Shown here: piece after piece, positions 1 to 7,438 of the stretch
Layout of the letters: every line of letters begins with the position of its first letter
How positions within the stretch are numbered: the stretch's first letter is position 1
Assembly (NCBI GenBank): GCA_026710565.1
Contig: JAPOQV010000261.1
Span: forward strand, 1 to 18,212
Reading direction: 5' to 3'
Origin: Spirochaetaceae bacterium
GTDB taxonomy: Bacteria > Spirochaetota > Spirochaetia > SZUA-6 > Bin103
DNA length: 18,212 nucleotides
Notes under the pieces: generated by a model
What the model was told of the DNA's origin: nothing
Database searches by the model: none
The model's input: the letters and a program-made list of their open reading frames with translations, nothing else
Program-made: the position numbers and the translations under genes

Positions 1-1
1 C

Positions 2-1076
2 GCCGACCAACCGGATGCGCGCGAGCGGCTGCGCGACGGCTCGCTGACGCTGAGCGCCGCAGCCGAGCTGCAGTGGGCGTTCGACCGGCAGCGGCGGCGT
101 GGATCCATCTCCGGGATCGCGTCGAGCGCGCCGGCGGGCTCAGCCGCAGCGGACTCGGCGCCGGCCCCGGCCGTGGAGGACCCGGCGGCGGATTCCGCGC
201 CGGCCGCAGCGCCGAGTGCCTCCGACTCCGAGCCGCCGCTGGTGCTTGATGCGGCAGGAAGGCAGAAGCTGCTGGAGGAGTCAGCCGGGAAGAGCACACG
301 GGAGGTCCGCCGCATGCTGGACCGACCTGGACCCGGAGCTGGCGGTGCCGGCCGACCGCGTGCGCCCGCTCGGCGACGGCCGCTACGAGCTGCAGGCGGC
401 CATCGACGCCGACTGCCACCAGGGGCTGGAGCAGCTCCGCGGGCTGCTCTCCCACGTGGACCCGCACCTGACGATCGGGCAGCTCGTCGGCCGCATCGTG
501 CAGGAGGCGCTCGACCGCCACGACCCGAGCCGGCCGCCACGCCGGGCGCGCAGCAGCAACCGGCCGGCGGCCGGTGACTCCAAGCCCGCTACGGCAGCGA
601 AGGACCACGCCGCACCGGAACCCGGTCACGCGGTGACGACGCAGACGAGGCACGCCGTCGCTACTCCGGCGCCGGCGCAGGCGGCGCCACCGGAACCGAG
701 CTCCGCGCCTGCGCCGACCCCGCAAGCAGCGACCGAGCGCCGGTCCGCTGCCGGGAGGAAGCCGGCCGGCGCCGTCACTCCGGCGGCGAAGCCGAGCGCT
801 CCGGGCCGCGCGATTCCGGCGGCCGTGAAGCGACAGGTCTGGCAGCGGGACGGCGGCCGCTGCAGCTACGTCGATCGAGAGACTGGACGTTGCTGCAACT
901 CACGACACCTGATCGAGATGGACCACATCCTGCCATATGCGCTGGGCGGCGGGGCCGATCCCGGAAACCTGAGGCTTCGCTGCCGAGCCCATCACCGCCA
1001 TCGGCACGCGCCTGACTCCGAACCGGCGGCGGGGAAGAGACATCCATCCCGAGGCGACAGCGGGCACGCGCGCTGA
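2..1076 (+). pseudogene. HNH endonuclease of the DUF222/13E12-like type, 5' truncated by window edge and frameshifted
   Basis: Seen: two reading frames join into one recognisable protein. The first runs from the window start to about 320 and contains GSLTLSAAAEL and then GKSTREVRRML. The second continues with DLDPELAVPADRVRPL and a helical region (LRGLLSHVDPHLTIGQLV). A long Ala/Pro-rich linker follows, then a C-terminal HNH nuclease (KRQVWQRDGGRC, MDHILPYALGGG, NLRLRCRAHHRHRH) with paired cysteines and the DH catalytic pair near 921. Deleting one A at position 321 restores a continuous RMLADLDPEL, which matches this family's usual wording. Known: such proteins carry an N-terminal helical domain and a C-terminal HNH and are common in high-GC bacteria, often in several copies. 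Their cellular role is poorly defined. Inference: either a recently broken gene or an assembly error. The true start lies outside the window. The reading frames are certain; whether it is a real pseudogene is not. Confidence 0.75.
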
Positions 1077-1100
1077 TGCGCCGCGCTCATCCGCCGTCAG

Positions 1101-2099
1101 TCAGGTGCCGGCAAGGTCGGCTCGCGCCCCTTCACGGAGGGCCGCGCCGTCGCGCGCGAGCGACGCGCAGGCGTCCCGCGCGGCGGCGAGCTGGTCGCCG
1201 CGCAGCGCGGCCAGCAGGTCCTGCCGGCGCCCTTCGAGCAGCCGCATGATGCGCAGCAGCCCCAGGCGCTCGTCACGGCGCCGCGCACGCGCCAGCTCCT
1301 CTTCCGTGCCGGAGAGGGCCAGACGCCGCAGCCTCGCGGTCTGCTCGGCCGAGACCCGCACCAGCGCCCGGTCGACGGCCGCCGCCAGGACGCGGGCGTC
1401 GTTGAGCTCGCCCAGGACGTCCTGCAGGCGCTTCAGCACCTCAGACATCGCGGCGCCGTCGGTGATGCCGTCGACGGCCGGTTCCACCAGGTAGCGCAGG
1501 CGCTTCGCGGCCAGCCGCGCGTCGTGGAGCTGGTCGCCGTGCGCGGCCTCCGATATCGCCGCCAAGCGGGCGCCGGTGTCGGCCGCATACTGCTGCAGCC
1601 GCTCTCCGAACGCCCGGCCGTACGTCAGGGGCACCGGTGCCGCCTGCTCCAGCCGCGCGCGCAGCTCCACGTCCAGCCGCTCGAAACGAGTGCGCACCGC
1701 GGCAGCGGCGGCGGCGTGGCCGGCGTGGCGCCGCCGGCGCAGCCGCTCCAGCAGATGGTTGAGGCCGGCCCGCTCGCTGCGACGCAGCGCCTCCCGCGTG
1801 CCCTCCAGCCAGACGATCTGCACCTCCGCGTCGCGGCCCCGGTTGGTCTGCCGCATCAGCCGGCGCAACTCCGCCCGGACCCGCTTGCCGGCCGCCTTGC
1901 CCAGCCACGGCCGGTAGGCGCGCAGCACGCCGCGGCACCGCCGGAGCGCAACGCGGAAGTCGTGCAGCGCTTCCGGGTTGCCGGGGCGTCCCACCTGCCG
2001 GACCGCCCGCTCGGCCTGCGACAGGCAGCGGTCGACCAGCGCCGCCACCGTCTCCACCACCGGCCGCTCCAGGAAACCGTCCGCCCGTGAACTGTCCAT
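1101..2099 (-). CDS. CHAD domain protein (polyphosphate-binding)
   Basis: This is a 332-residue, wholly alpha-helical, Arg- and Ala-rich protein. Seen: HDFRVALRRCRGVLRAYRPWL at about residues 46-66 and a second conserved-histidine segment, HDARLAAKRLRYLVEP, near residue 190. These are the two halves of the CHAD domain (conserved histidine alpha-helical domain), and the gene holds a complete stand-alone CHAD with no fused CYTH phosphatase. Known: CHAD domains bind inorganic polyphosphate through basic helices and may localise to polyphosphate granules. Context: ppx and ppk1 lie 3-8 kb away, which supports a polyphosphate role. Start: ATG at 2099 has GAGG five bases upstream. It is divergent from arsC with only 27 bp between the start codons, so the promoters must be very compact or overlap the coding sequences. 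The exact function, as scaffold or polyphosphate-binding factor, is inferred. Confidence 0.9.
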   Translation of the reverse strand: MDSSRADGFLERPVVETVAALVDRCLSQAERAVRQVGRPGNPEALHDFRVALRRCRGVLRAYRPWLGKAAGKRVRAELRRLMRQTNRGRDAEVQIVWLEGTREALRRSERAGLNHLLERLRRRRHAGHAAAAAAVRTRFERLDVELRARLEQAAPVPLTYGRAFGERLQQYAADTGARLAAISEAAHGDQLHDARLAAKRLRYLVEPAVDGITDGAAMSEVLKRLQDVLGELNDARVLAAAVDRALVRVSAEQTARLRRLALSGTEEELARARRRDERLGLLRIMRLLEGRRQDLLAALRGDQLAAARDACASLARDGAALREGARADLAGT

Positions 2100-2126
2100 C
2101 GAAGCCTCGTACTATACCGACGCTGC
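2100..2126. promoter_or_regulatory. Minimal divergent promoter region between CHAD gene and arsC
   Basis: Only 27 bp separate the two start codons. The AT-richest part is a near-symmetric GTACTATAC at 2109-2117. It reads TACTAT on the plus strand (2110-2115) and TATAGT on the minus strand (2116-2111), and both resemble a sigma70 -10 element. Initiation from either would give leaders of only about 5 bases. The minus-strand gene still has a GAGG ribosome site; the plus-strand gene shows none. No -35 elements are evident, so this is a weak call. Confidence 0.3.
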
Positions 2127-2564
2127 ATGGAACGACACAGCCGGCCCTCGATTCTGGTCGTGTGCGTGCACAACTCGGGGCGGAGCCAGCTCGCCGAGGC
2201 GTACCTGCGCCGGTTCGGGGGCGATCGGCTCCACGTGCGGAGCGCAGGCTCGCAGCCCCGGCCGCTCAATCCGCTGGTCGTCGACGCCCTGCTCGAAGAC
2301 GGCATCGACATCCGCGGCAAGCGGCCGGTCGACGTGCGGGCGCTGCACGATGCAGGCGCGCGCTTCGACTACGTGATCGGCGTCTGCGACCGGGAGGCGT
2401 TGGACGGCTGCCCGGTGTTCCCCGCCGAGCGCAGCCGGCTTCACTGGCCGTTCCCGGACCCGGCGGCGCTGAGCGGCAGCGACGAAGCCCGCCGCGCCGC
2501 GGTGCGCGAGCTGCGCGACCGGATCAGGGAGCGCTGCCGGCGGTTCTGCGCCGAGCTCACCTGA
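2127..2564 (+). CDS. arsC: Arsenate reductase, thioredoxin-coupled (low-molecular-weight phosphatase fold)
   Basis: A 145-residue cytosolic protein. Seen: the P-loop CVHNSGRS at residues 13-20 (CX5R with Asn and Ser, the ArsC-like version) and a second pair of cysteines in VCDREALDGCPVFP (C87 and C95). The HWPFPDPA segment places the general-acid Asp at about residue 111. Known: thioredoxin-type ArsC (pI258 type) uses three cysteines in a relay to reduce arsenate to arsenite, and ordinary protein tyrosine phosphatases of this fold lack the second and third. Here C87 and C95 are one residue further apart than in pI258 ArsC, so the family call is good but not absolute. The start has no clear ribosome site and may be near-leaderless. 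The 3' end overlaps the convergent aquaporin by 8 bp. A tyrosine phosphatase is the main alternative. Confidence 0.85.
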   Translation: MERHSRPSILVVCVHNSGRSQLAEAYLRRFGGDRLHVRSAGSQPRPLNPLVVDALLEDGIDIRGKRPVDVRALHDAGARFDYVIGVCDREALDGCPVFPAERSRLHWPFPDPAALSGSDEARRAAVRELRDRIRERCRRFCAELT

Positions 2565-3252
2565 ACGGGCCTCGACCGGCCGCCTCCGTGCCGCGGCGCA
2601 GCGCGCGCCCGCAGCCGGCGGCCAGCGCCGCCCCGAGCAGCGGGCCGGCGAGGTAGATCCACAGGAAGCGCAGCGGAGTCCCGGCGAACAGCGCCGGCGC
2701 GAAGGCGCGCGCCGGATTCATCGATGCGGCGCTGGTCGGGCCGGCGAACCAGATCGCCAGCGCCACGAACCCGCCCACCGCCACGCCGGCCGACGCCTCG
2801 CGCCGCACCGGCGCGCCGGGATGCAGATTCCCCGACACGCCCAGGATGACGAACATGAGCAGAAAGGTCAGCACGACCTCGAATGCCACGGCGGGTACCG
2901 CCGGCACCGACGGCAGGTTGGCGCCCATCTCGGCCGGCCGTCCCGGCAGCAGCAGCCACAGAGTGAAGCTGGCGAGCGTCGCGCCGGCGAGCTGCGCGGC
3001 CACGTACCCGACGGCCTCACGCGGCCGGAGCCGGCCCGAGAGCCAGAACCCCCAGGTCACCGCCGGGTTGAAGTGAGCGCCGGAGATGTCGCCCACCGCG
3101 TAGATCATGGCGGCGACCACCAGCCCCGGGGTGACCGCCACGCCCAGGTGGGTGACCGCGCCGCCGGAGACCTCGTCCACCATGATCGACCCGGTGGCGA
3201 CGAACACGAGCGCGAAGGTGCCGATCAACTCGGCCAGGAGCCGGGGCCACAC
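2557..3252 (-). CDS. Aquaporin / aquaglyceroporin family channel (MIP)
   Basis: A 231-residue membrane channel with six hydrophobic segments. Seen: both half-helix motifs, NPA at residues 62-64 (HFNPAVTWGFW) and NPAR at 179-182 (SMNPARAFAPAL), plus the N-terminal LLAELIGTFALVF typical of MIP proteins. Aligning by eye around the NPA motifs, the positions equivalent to AqpZ Phe43, His174 and Thr183 are Pro, Ile and Ala. The Arg is kept. The filter is therefore not that of a classic water-only channel and could pass larger neutral solutes. Known: AqpS-type channels in arsC operons export arsenite. Here the gene is convergent with arsC rather than in its operon. Start: the only conventional in-frame start near the N-terminus is GTG 3252, but AGGAGG sits just two bases before it, so the start is uncertain. 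Arsenite export is an inference from the neighbourhood. Confidence 0.85.
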   Translation of the reverse strand: MWPRLLAELIGTFALVFVATGSIMVDEVSGGAVTHLGVAVTPGLVVAAMIYAVGDISGAHFNPAVTWGFWLSGRLRPREAVGYVAAQLAGATLASFTLWLLLPGRPAEMGANLPSVPAVPAVAFEVVLTFLLMFVILGVSGNLHPGAPVRREASAGVAVGGFVALAIWFAGPTSAASMNPARAFAPALFAGTPLRFLWIYLAGPLLGAALAAGCGRALRRGTEAAGRGPFR

Positions 3253-3273
3253 GGCCTCCTGATACCCGACCAG

Positions 3274-3290
3274 TGCTAGCGTTTCGCTAG
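3274..3290 (-). promoter_or_regulatory. Candidate Pho-box-like repeat upstream of aquaporin
   Basis: Read on the minus strand, CTAGCG (from 3290) and CTAGCA (from 3279) are direct repeats exactly 11 bp apart. They lie 22-38 bp before the aquaporin GTG. The same pair also forms a perfect 6-bp inverted repeat around TTT, so a hairpin or palindromic operator is an alternative reading. Similar hexamers in the same register precede pstS and the HAD-menorin gene. Assignment to a PhoB-like regulator is inference. Confidence 0.35.
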
Positions 3291-3303
3291 GAGTCTGTCG
3301 GAT
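3290..3303 (+). repeat. 14-bp dispersed repeat, copy A
   Basis: GGAGTCTGTCGGAT here is identical to the left arm of the palindrome at 10455-10499. It lies directly beside the CTAGCG box upstream of the aquaporin. A single copy without its mirror arm could be the remnant of a small palindromic element or of an insertion-sequence end. No transposase or target duplication is visible. Confidence 0.5.
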
Positions 3304-3379
3304 TTGCCGCCGCGAAAGGTGGGGATGGGCCGAGAACGCCGCCTGGTTGTGCCGGGAGGTGAACTCCGCTTGCAGATTT

Positions 3380-3407
3380 CTAGCAGTTCGCTGGACGCGG
3401 CCTAACG
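3380..3407 (+). promoter_or_regulatory. Candidate Pho-box-like array upstream of the HAD-menorin gene
   Basis: On the plus strand, CTAGCA (3380), CTGGAC (3391) and CTAACG (3402) start exactly 11 bp apart. The first and last are identical to units in the array upstream of pstS. Known: OmpR/PhoB-family regulators bind tandem direct repeats spaced one helical turn (11 bp). No clear -10 element follows before the GTG at 3460. Function is inferred only from register and shared sequence. Confidence 0.4.
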
Positions 3408-3459
3408 GCGCGCGGTGTCTGCTTCGTGCGACACCACAAACGTGAGTTCGGAGGCACCC

Positions 3460-4959
3460 GTGAAATCGTGGATCAACCGGCTCGCCGAGCACTATGCTGA
3501 CAGGCGGGACCGGTACCCGGATGACGACCTGCTGGTCGTGTTCGACATCGACGGCACCATCCTGGACAGCCGCTACGAGCTGCTGCACCTGCTGCGCCGC
3601 TACGACCGGGCGCACGGCACGCGTTACTTCGCCCACCTCACCGTGGCGGCGGTAACGGTGACCGACTGCCGGCTCGCGGATCTCGCCGAACGCTGCGGCG
3701 CGCCCGCGGACACCGCCGAGTGGTGCGCGGCCCATCGCTGGGACCGGGACGTGATCCTGGCCTCGCACCGCCCGTACCACGGCGTGCTGGAGGTGATCCG
3801 CTGGTTCCAGATCCAGCCAAACACCGACGTCGCCCTGGTCACCGGGCGGCCAGAGTCGGCGCGCGCCACCACGCTGGAGTCGCTGAACACGCTGGGCCGC
3901 GAGTTCAAGGTGAGCTTCCGCGACAAGCTGCTGGTGATGTTCGAGGACGATCTCCACGACGACGTGCCGGAGGCGACGGCCGAGGCGGTGCGCCGGCCCA
4001 CTCTGCACGGGGTTCGCGTGGTGGCCATGCTCGACAACGAGCCGCACAACCTGAAGGCGGTCGCCGCCGCCGACCCGGACGGCCAGGTGCTGCTGGTGCA
4101 CGCCGACACCATCTTCGCCTCCTCGCCGCGGCTGCGCCCGCGCCGGGCGCTGCGCAGCGCATCCTACGAGGTGGGCGAGCTGGTCAGCCAGGACTCGCTG
4201 CCCCGGCACGTGCAGTTCGTCTGGCACGGCATCGACTCAGCGCGCGCCCTGGACCTGTTCCTGACGACCGAGGTGGGATGGGCGGAGTTCGGCGTGGACC
4301 GCCATCCGATCTCCGGCGACCTGATCGTCGGCCGCTCCCCGGCCGAGCGCGCTGCGCTCGACGGCGCTCCCGTTCTGCGGCTCTACCTGGAGGCGCTCCG
4401 CGACTGCGACCGCGGCGTCAAGCTGGACATCAAGTCACCGGAGGTGATCGGCGACCTGCTGGAGCTGGTCGACGGCCTCTCCTTCCCCGACGAGCAACTC
4501 TGGTTCTCGGCGGCGCCGAGCAACGTCCCCCTGGACGCGTTCGCCTGCCTGCGCGATGGCCGGCCCGGCGCCGTGCTGCAGGCGCCGGTCGATTCGCTCG
4601 GTCCGTTCGCGGACGTCGCGCCTGCCAACGTCCGCGTGCTCGTCGACGTGCTGATCGCGGCCGGCATCGACCGCTTCTCGCTGGGCTGGGGAGCGCCGGG
4701 GCTGGCAAGCCTGATGGCGCGGCTCGACGACTGGGACTGCGCCGTGAACATCCACGACGTCCCGGACCTGCAGGCGTTCCTGCAGGCGATCCTGCTGCTG
4801 CCGACCTCGATCACCTCGCGCTTCGATTTTCCCTTCTGGCGGGTGCCGAAGCTGACCTCGCTGGCGAGCGGCGTGCGCTCGAACGGGATCCTTCGGAACG
4901 CCGTCGATCTGCTTCAGGCCGGCCGTCAGGAGAGCTCGACGCGCAGCCCGAAGACCTGA
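3460..4959 (+). CDS. HAD-like phosphatase domain fused to a putative FAM151/menorin-like (GDPD-type) domain
   Basis: A 499-residue protein with no signal peptide or membrane segment. Seen, N-terminal domain: HAD motif I VVFDIDGT (D29, D31), motif II ALVTGR (T128) and a motif IV-like AMLDNEPHN (D192), roughly residues 24-215. C-terminal domain, about residues 250-480: WHGIDSARAL, GWAEFGVDRHPISGDLIVG, GVKLDIKSPE and LWFSAAPS. In order and wording these resemble the FAM151/menorin family (DUF2181), relatives of glycerophosphodiester phosphodiesterases with a TIM-barrel fold. The first domain is secure; the second is my reading by eye. Start: GTG 3460 is preferred because GGAGG lies five bases upstream; GTG 3415 would add 15 residues without a ribosome site. 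The 3' end overlaps ppx, on the opposite strand, by 34 bp. Inference: a phosphodiesterase plus phosphatase pair that could free phosphate from an organic ester. The substrate is unknown. Confidence 0.65.
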   Translation: MKSWINRLAEHYADRRDRYPDDDLLVVFDIDGTILDSRYELLHLLRRYDRAHGTRYFAHLTVAAVTVTDCRLADLAERCGAPADTAEWCAAHRWDRDVILASHRPYHGVLEVIRWFQIQPNTDVALVTGRPESARATTLESLNTLGREFKVSFRDKLLVMFEDDLHDDVPEATAEAVRRPTLHGVRVVAMLDNEPHNLKAVAAADPDGQVLLVHADTIFASSPRLRPRRALRSASYEVGELVSQDSLPRHVQFVWHGIDSARALDLFLTTEVGWAEFGVDRHPISGDLIVGRSPAERAALDGAPVLRLYLEALRDCDRGVKLDIKSPEVIGDLLELVDGLSFPDEQLWFSAAPSNVPLDAFACLRDGRPGAVLQAPVDSLGPFADVAPANVRVLVDVLIAAGIDRFSLGWGAPGLASLMARLDDWDCAVNIHDVPDLQAFLQAILLLPTSITSRFDFPFWRVPKLTSLASGVRSNGILRNAVDLLQAGRQESSTRSPKT

Positions 4960-6479
4960 TCCATCAGCTCGCCCTTGCGCGCCAGCGCCATCAGCTCCAG
5001 GGACAGGTCGCCCTGATACCCGCACTTCAGGCGCAGCACGTCTCCGGCGCGCTCGGCGTCGAAGCGGTCGATGCGGCCCAGGTGGCTGACGTCCAGCGCG
5101 TCGGCGACGCGCAGGATCGCCGCCAGCTTGTTGACCACCAGCCGCTGCCGGCGGGAGAGGGCGGCGTACATGGGGTGGGACATCGCAGGCAGCGCCCGGC
5201 GGTGGTAGCGCACCACGTTGGCGACCACCGCCGTGTCCCGCTCGTCGATGCCGAATACTTCGGAGTTGGCGACGATGTAGGCGCCGTGCTTGTGGTGGCC
5301 GGACGCCTTGATCAGCTTGCCGACCTCGTGCAGCAGCGCCGCCACGTTCAGCATCAGCCGCTCGCGGTGGCCGAGCCCGTGATCGGCGGCCAGCAGGTCG
5401 AACAGGACCAGCGCCAGCTTGGTGACGTGGCGGACGTGCGGGTCCTCGGCGTGGTACTTGCGCGCCACGCTCAGCGCCGACGCGATGGTCTGCCGCTCGA
5501 ACTCCCGGCGCGACTGCTCGTCGTCGAGCACGGCGCTCAACAGCACGCCCTCGCGGATGCTCAGCTCCGGGACGATCACCTGCTGGGCGGCCGTCGACTC
5601 CAGGAACAGGTCGTAGACGATCAGGTCCGGCAGGATGCCCTCCGCGTCCTCGTACGGGATCGAGAGCTCGTGGACGAGCTCCTCGACCCGCAGCGGCTGC
5701 AGGCCGCGGATCAGCTCCTGCAGGGCCGGGCGCTCGATCAGGGAGCAGTGCTCGGCGATCCGCCGGCCGGCGCGCGATGCGGCCAGCCGGATCACGCCGC
5801 CGCCGGCCACGAACCGGCGGATGTGCTTGAGCGGCTGCTCGTGGGTGAGCACCTCGCGCGTGGGGGCGACGGTCTCCGACAGGACGCGGCGAAGCCGTTC
5901 CGGATTGCCGTGCATGGGCCGCAGCATGTCCTCCATGCGGGCGCTGCCCAGCTTCAGCGAGTGGACGAATGCCATCCGGCCGCGGCGCAGCAGCATGAAC
6001 TCCGTGCTGCCGGTGCCGATCTGCATGATCAGGGAGTTGGAGCGTGCGAACCCCGGGATCGCCGCCTTGATGGCGTGCACGGCGCCCAGGTAGGTCAGCC
6101 GGTTCTCCTCCACGCCGTCGATCACGCGCACCTCCAGGCCGGTGCGCAGCGCCACCCGGTCGACGAAGGTGTCGCGGTTCTCGGCCTCGCGCAGCGCGCT
6201 GGTGGCGATCACGGTGGTCTCGGCCGCGTCGATCCCCCAGCCGTGCAGCAGTTCCTGAAAGGACGCCAGCGCGTCCAGCGACGCGCCGATGGTGGTGCGG
6301 CTGGCCGTGCCGGAGCCGAACACGTCGTGGCCGAGCGGCACCGGCCGGTCGGCGCGGTCCAGGATGCGCACGGCTCCGCTCGACTCGACCTCGGCGACGA
6401 CCATGCGGATCGCGCTGGAGCCTATGTCGATCACCGCGCGCGCCGCGCCGTTGCGGCCGTCCGGCGCATCGGCGCTCAT
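4926..6479 (-). CDS. ppx: Exopolyphosphatase, Ppx/GppA family
   Basis: A 517-residue cytosolic protein. Seen: the N-terminal ASKHA phosphate-1 motif AVIDIGSSAIRMVV (D18), TSALREAENRD near residues 92-102, and GVEENRL (residues 121-127) at the position of the catalytic glutamate. The C-terminal HD-like helical domain has LLHEVGKLIKASGHHKHGAYI. Known: Ppx removes terminal phosphate from polyphosphate, and GppA acts on pppGpp. Oddities: the phosphate-2 motif, normally DIGGGSTE, reads QIGTGSTE, losing the conserved aspartate. The HD pair reads HE. Activity may therefore be altered. Start: ATG 6479 overlaps the stop of the upstream ROK gene as ATGA, so the two are translationally coupled. The antisense 3' end overlaps the HAD-menorin gene by 34 bp. 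The family is certain; choice between Ppx and GppA rests on the nearby ppk1. Confidence 0.88.
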   Translation of the reverse strand: MSADAPDGRNGAARAVIDIGSSAIRMVVAEVESSGAVRILDRADRPVPLGHDVFGSGTASRTTIGASLDALASFQELLHGWGIDAAETTVIATSALREAENRDTFVDRVALRTGLEVRVIDGVEENRLTYLGAVHAIKAAIPGFARSNSLIMQIGTGSTEFMLLRRGRMAFVHSLKLGSARMEDMLRPMHGNPERLRRVLSETVAPTREVLTHEQPLKHIRRFVAGGGVIRLAASRAGRRIAEHCSLIERPALQELIRGLQPLRVEELVHELSIPYEDAEGILPDLIVYDLFLESTAAQQVIVPELSIREGVLLSAVLDDEQSRREFERQTIASALSVARKYHAEDPHVRHVTKLALVLFDLLAADHGLGHRERLMLNVAALLHEVGKLIKASGHHKHGAYIVANSEVFGIDERDTAVVANVVRYHRRALPAMSHPMYAALSRRQRLVVNKLAAILRVADALDVSHLGRIDRFDAERAGDVLRLKCGYQGDLSLELMALARKGELMDQVFGLRVELS

Positions 6480-7438
6480 GCCAGCGACTCTTGCGCCAGC
6501 GCCGCGGCGCCGCGCACGACCGCATCGTCGCCGAGCGTCGCCGCGACCACCTCCACGCCCTCGGCCAGCGACGGCAGCGCGTGCCGGCGCATCGAGTCGG
6601 CCGCGCGCTCGATCAGCCAGTCGCCGAGCTTCTCGACCCGGCCGCCCCCCAGCACCACCATCTCCGGGTTGAGCAGGTTGACGCAGTTGGCGATGCCGAT
6701 GCCCAGGCGTTCGGCCGCCCGCTCCAGCAACTCGACGCCGGGCTGCTCGCCGGCCGCCAGCACGCGCGCGATCATCTTGCTGCGCACCGCCCGCACGTCG
6801 GTGCCGGCCTTTGCGGCTACGGCCGGCGCCTTGCCGATCGCGGCCTGGGCGATCAGGTCGCGGGCGATGGCGCTGCGGCTGGCCAGCGCCTCCAGACAGC
6901 CGTACTGCCCGCAGCCGCACAGCGGGCCGTCGAGCTGCATGATCATGTGGCCGAGCTCCCCGGCGTTGCCGTTGGCGCCGCGGTACAGGCGGCCGTCCAG
7001 CACCAGGCCGCCGCCGATCCCGGTGCCGGGAAAGACCCCGACCACGTGCCGGCGCCCGCGCGCCGCGCCGAAGCGGTGCTCGCCGTAGGTGCCGGCGCTG
7101 ACGTCGTTCTCGACGACCACCGGAACGCCGAACGCATCCTGCAGGCAGTCACGGATCGGAAAGTCGGCCACGCCCAGGTTCGGGGAGCCCGTCAGGGTGC
7201 CGCGCCGCGCGTCGAGCGGTCCCGGCGCGCCGATGCCGATCGCGCCCACGGCCGACCTCTTCACCACGGCCGCCTCCATTGCCGCCCGCACCGTGCCCAC
7301 CAGGCCCGTCGCCAGGCCGCGCGCCCCGGCGGTCGGGTCGGTCGTGCGCTTGGCCGATCCCAGCGCCTTCGCGCCGCGGTACACGGCCGCGAGCATCTTC
7401 GAGCCACCGAGGTCGATGCCGACCACCAGCGCGTCCAT
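6476..7438 (-). CDS. ROK family sugar kinase (glucokinase-like)
   Basis: A 320-residue cytosolic kinase. Seen: ATP-binding GIDLGGSK (residues 7-14), the catalytic Asp in VENDVSAG (D112), PGTGIGGGL (residues 137-145) and the sugar-binding GELGH (160-164). The ROK zinc site is complete, with H164 and CGCGQYGCLEALAS carrying C174, C176 and C181. Known: this signature marks ROK kinases that phosphorylate glucose, N-acetylglucosamine, N-acetylmannosamine or fructose, mostly with ATP; the sequence alone does not decide the sugar. Start: ATG 7438 is preferred, with GAGAGGT four bases upstream; GTG 7444 would leave no spacing. It is the first gene of a two-gene operon with ppx (ATGA overlap) and divergent from ppk1. 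The coupling to a polyphosphate gene is unusual, but the zinc motif speaks against polyphosphate glucokinase. Confidence 0.92.
   Translation of the reverse strand: MDALVVGIDLGGSKMLAAVYRGAKALGSAKRTTDPTAGARGLATGLVGTVRAAMEAAVVKRSAVGAIGIGAPGPLDARRGTLTGSPNLGVADFPIRDCLQDAFGVPVVVENDVSAGTYGEHRFGAARGRRHVVGVFPGTGIGGGLVLDGRLYRGANGNAGELGHMIMQLDGPLCGCGQYGCLEALASRSAIARDLIAQAAIGKAPAVAAKAGTDVRAVRSKMIARVLAAGEQPGVELLERAAERLGIGIANCVNLLNPEMVVLGGGRVEKLGDWLIERAADSMRRHALPSLAEGVEVVAATLGDDAVVRGAAALAQESLA

Noticed and set aside
3253..4227. Upstream extension of the aquaporin frame as a longer fusion protein
   Set aside because: The extension is antisense to the HAD-menorin gene, has no domain, and the MIP family starts right at the predicted GTG.
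6476..7438. Polyphosphate-dependent glucokinase, suggested by proximity to ppx and ppk1
   Set aside because: The protein has the complete HxnCXCGXXGC zinc signature of ordinary ROK kinases, which known polyphosphate glucokinases lack. Substrate and donor are left open.
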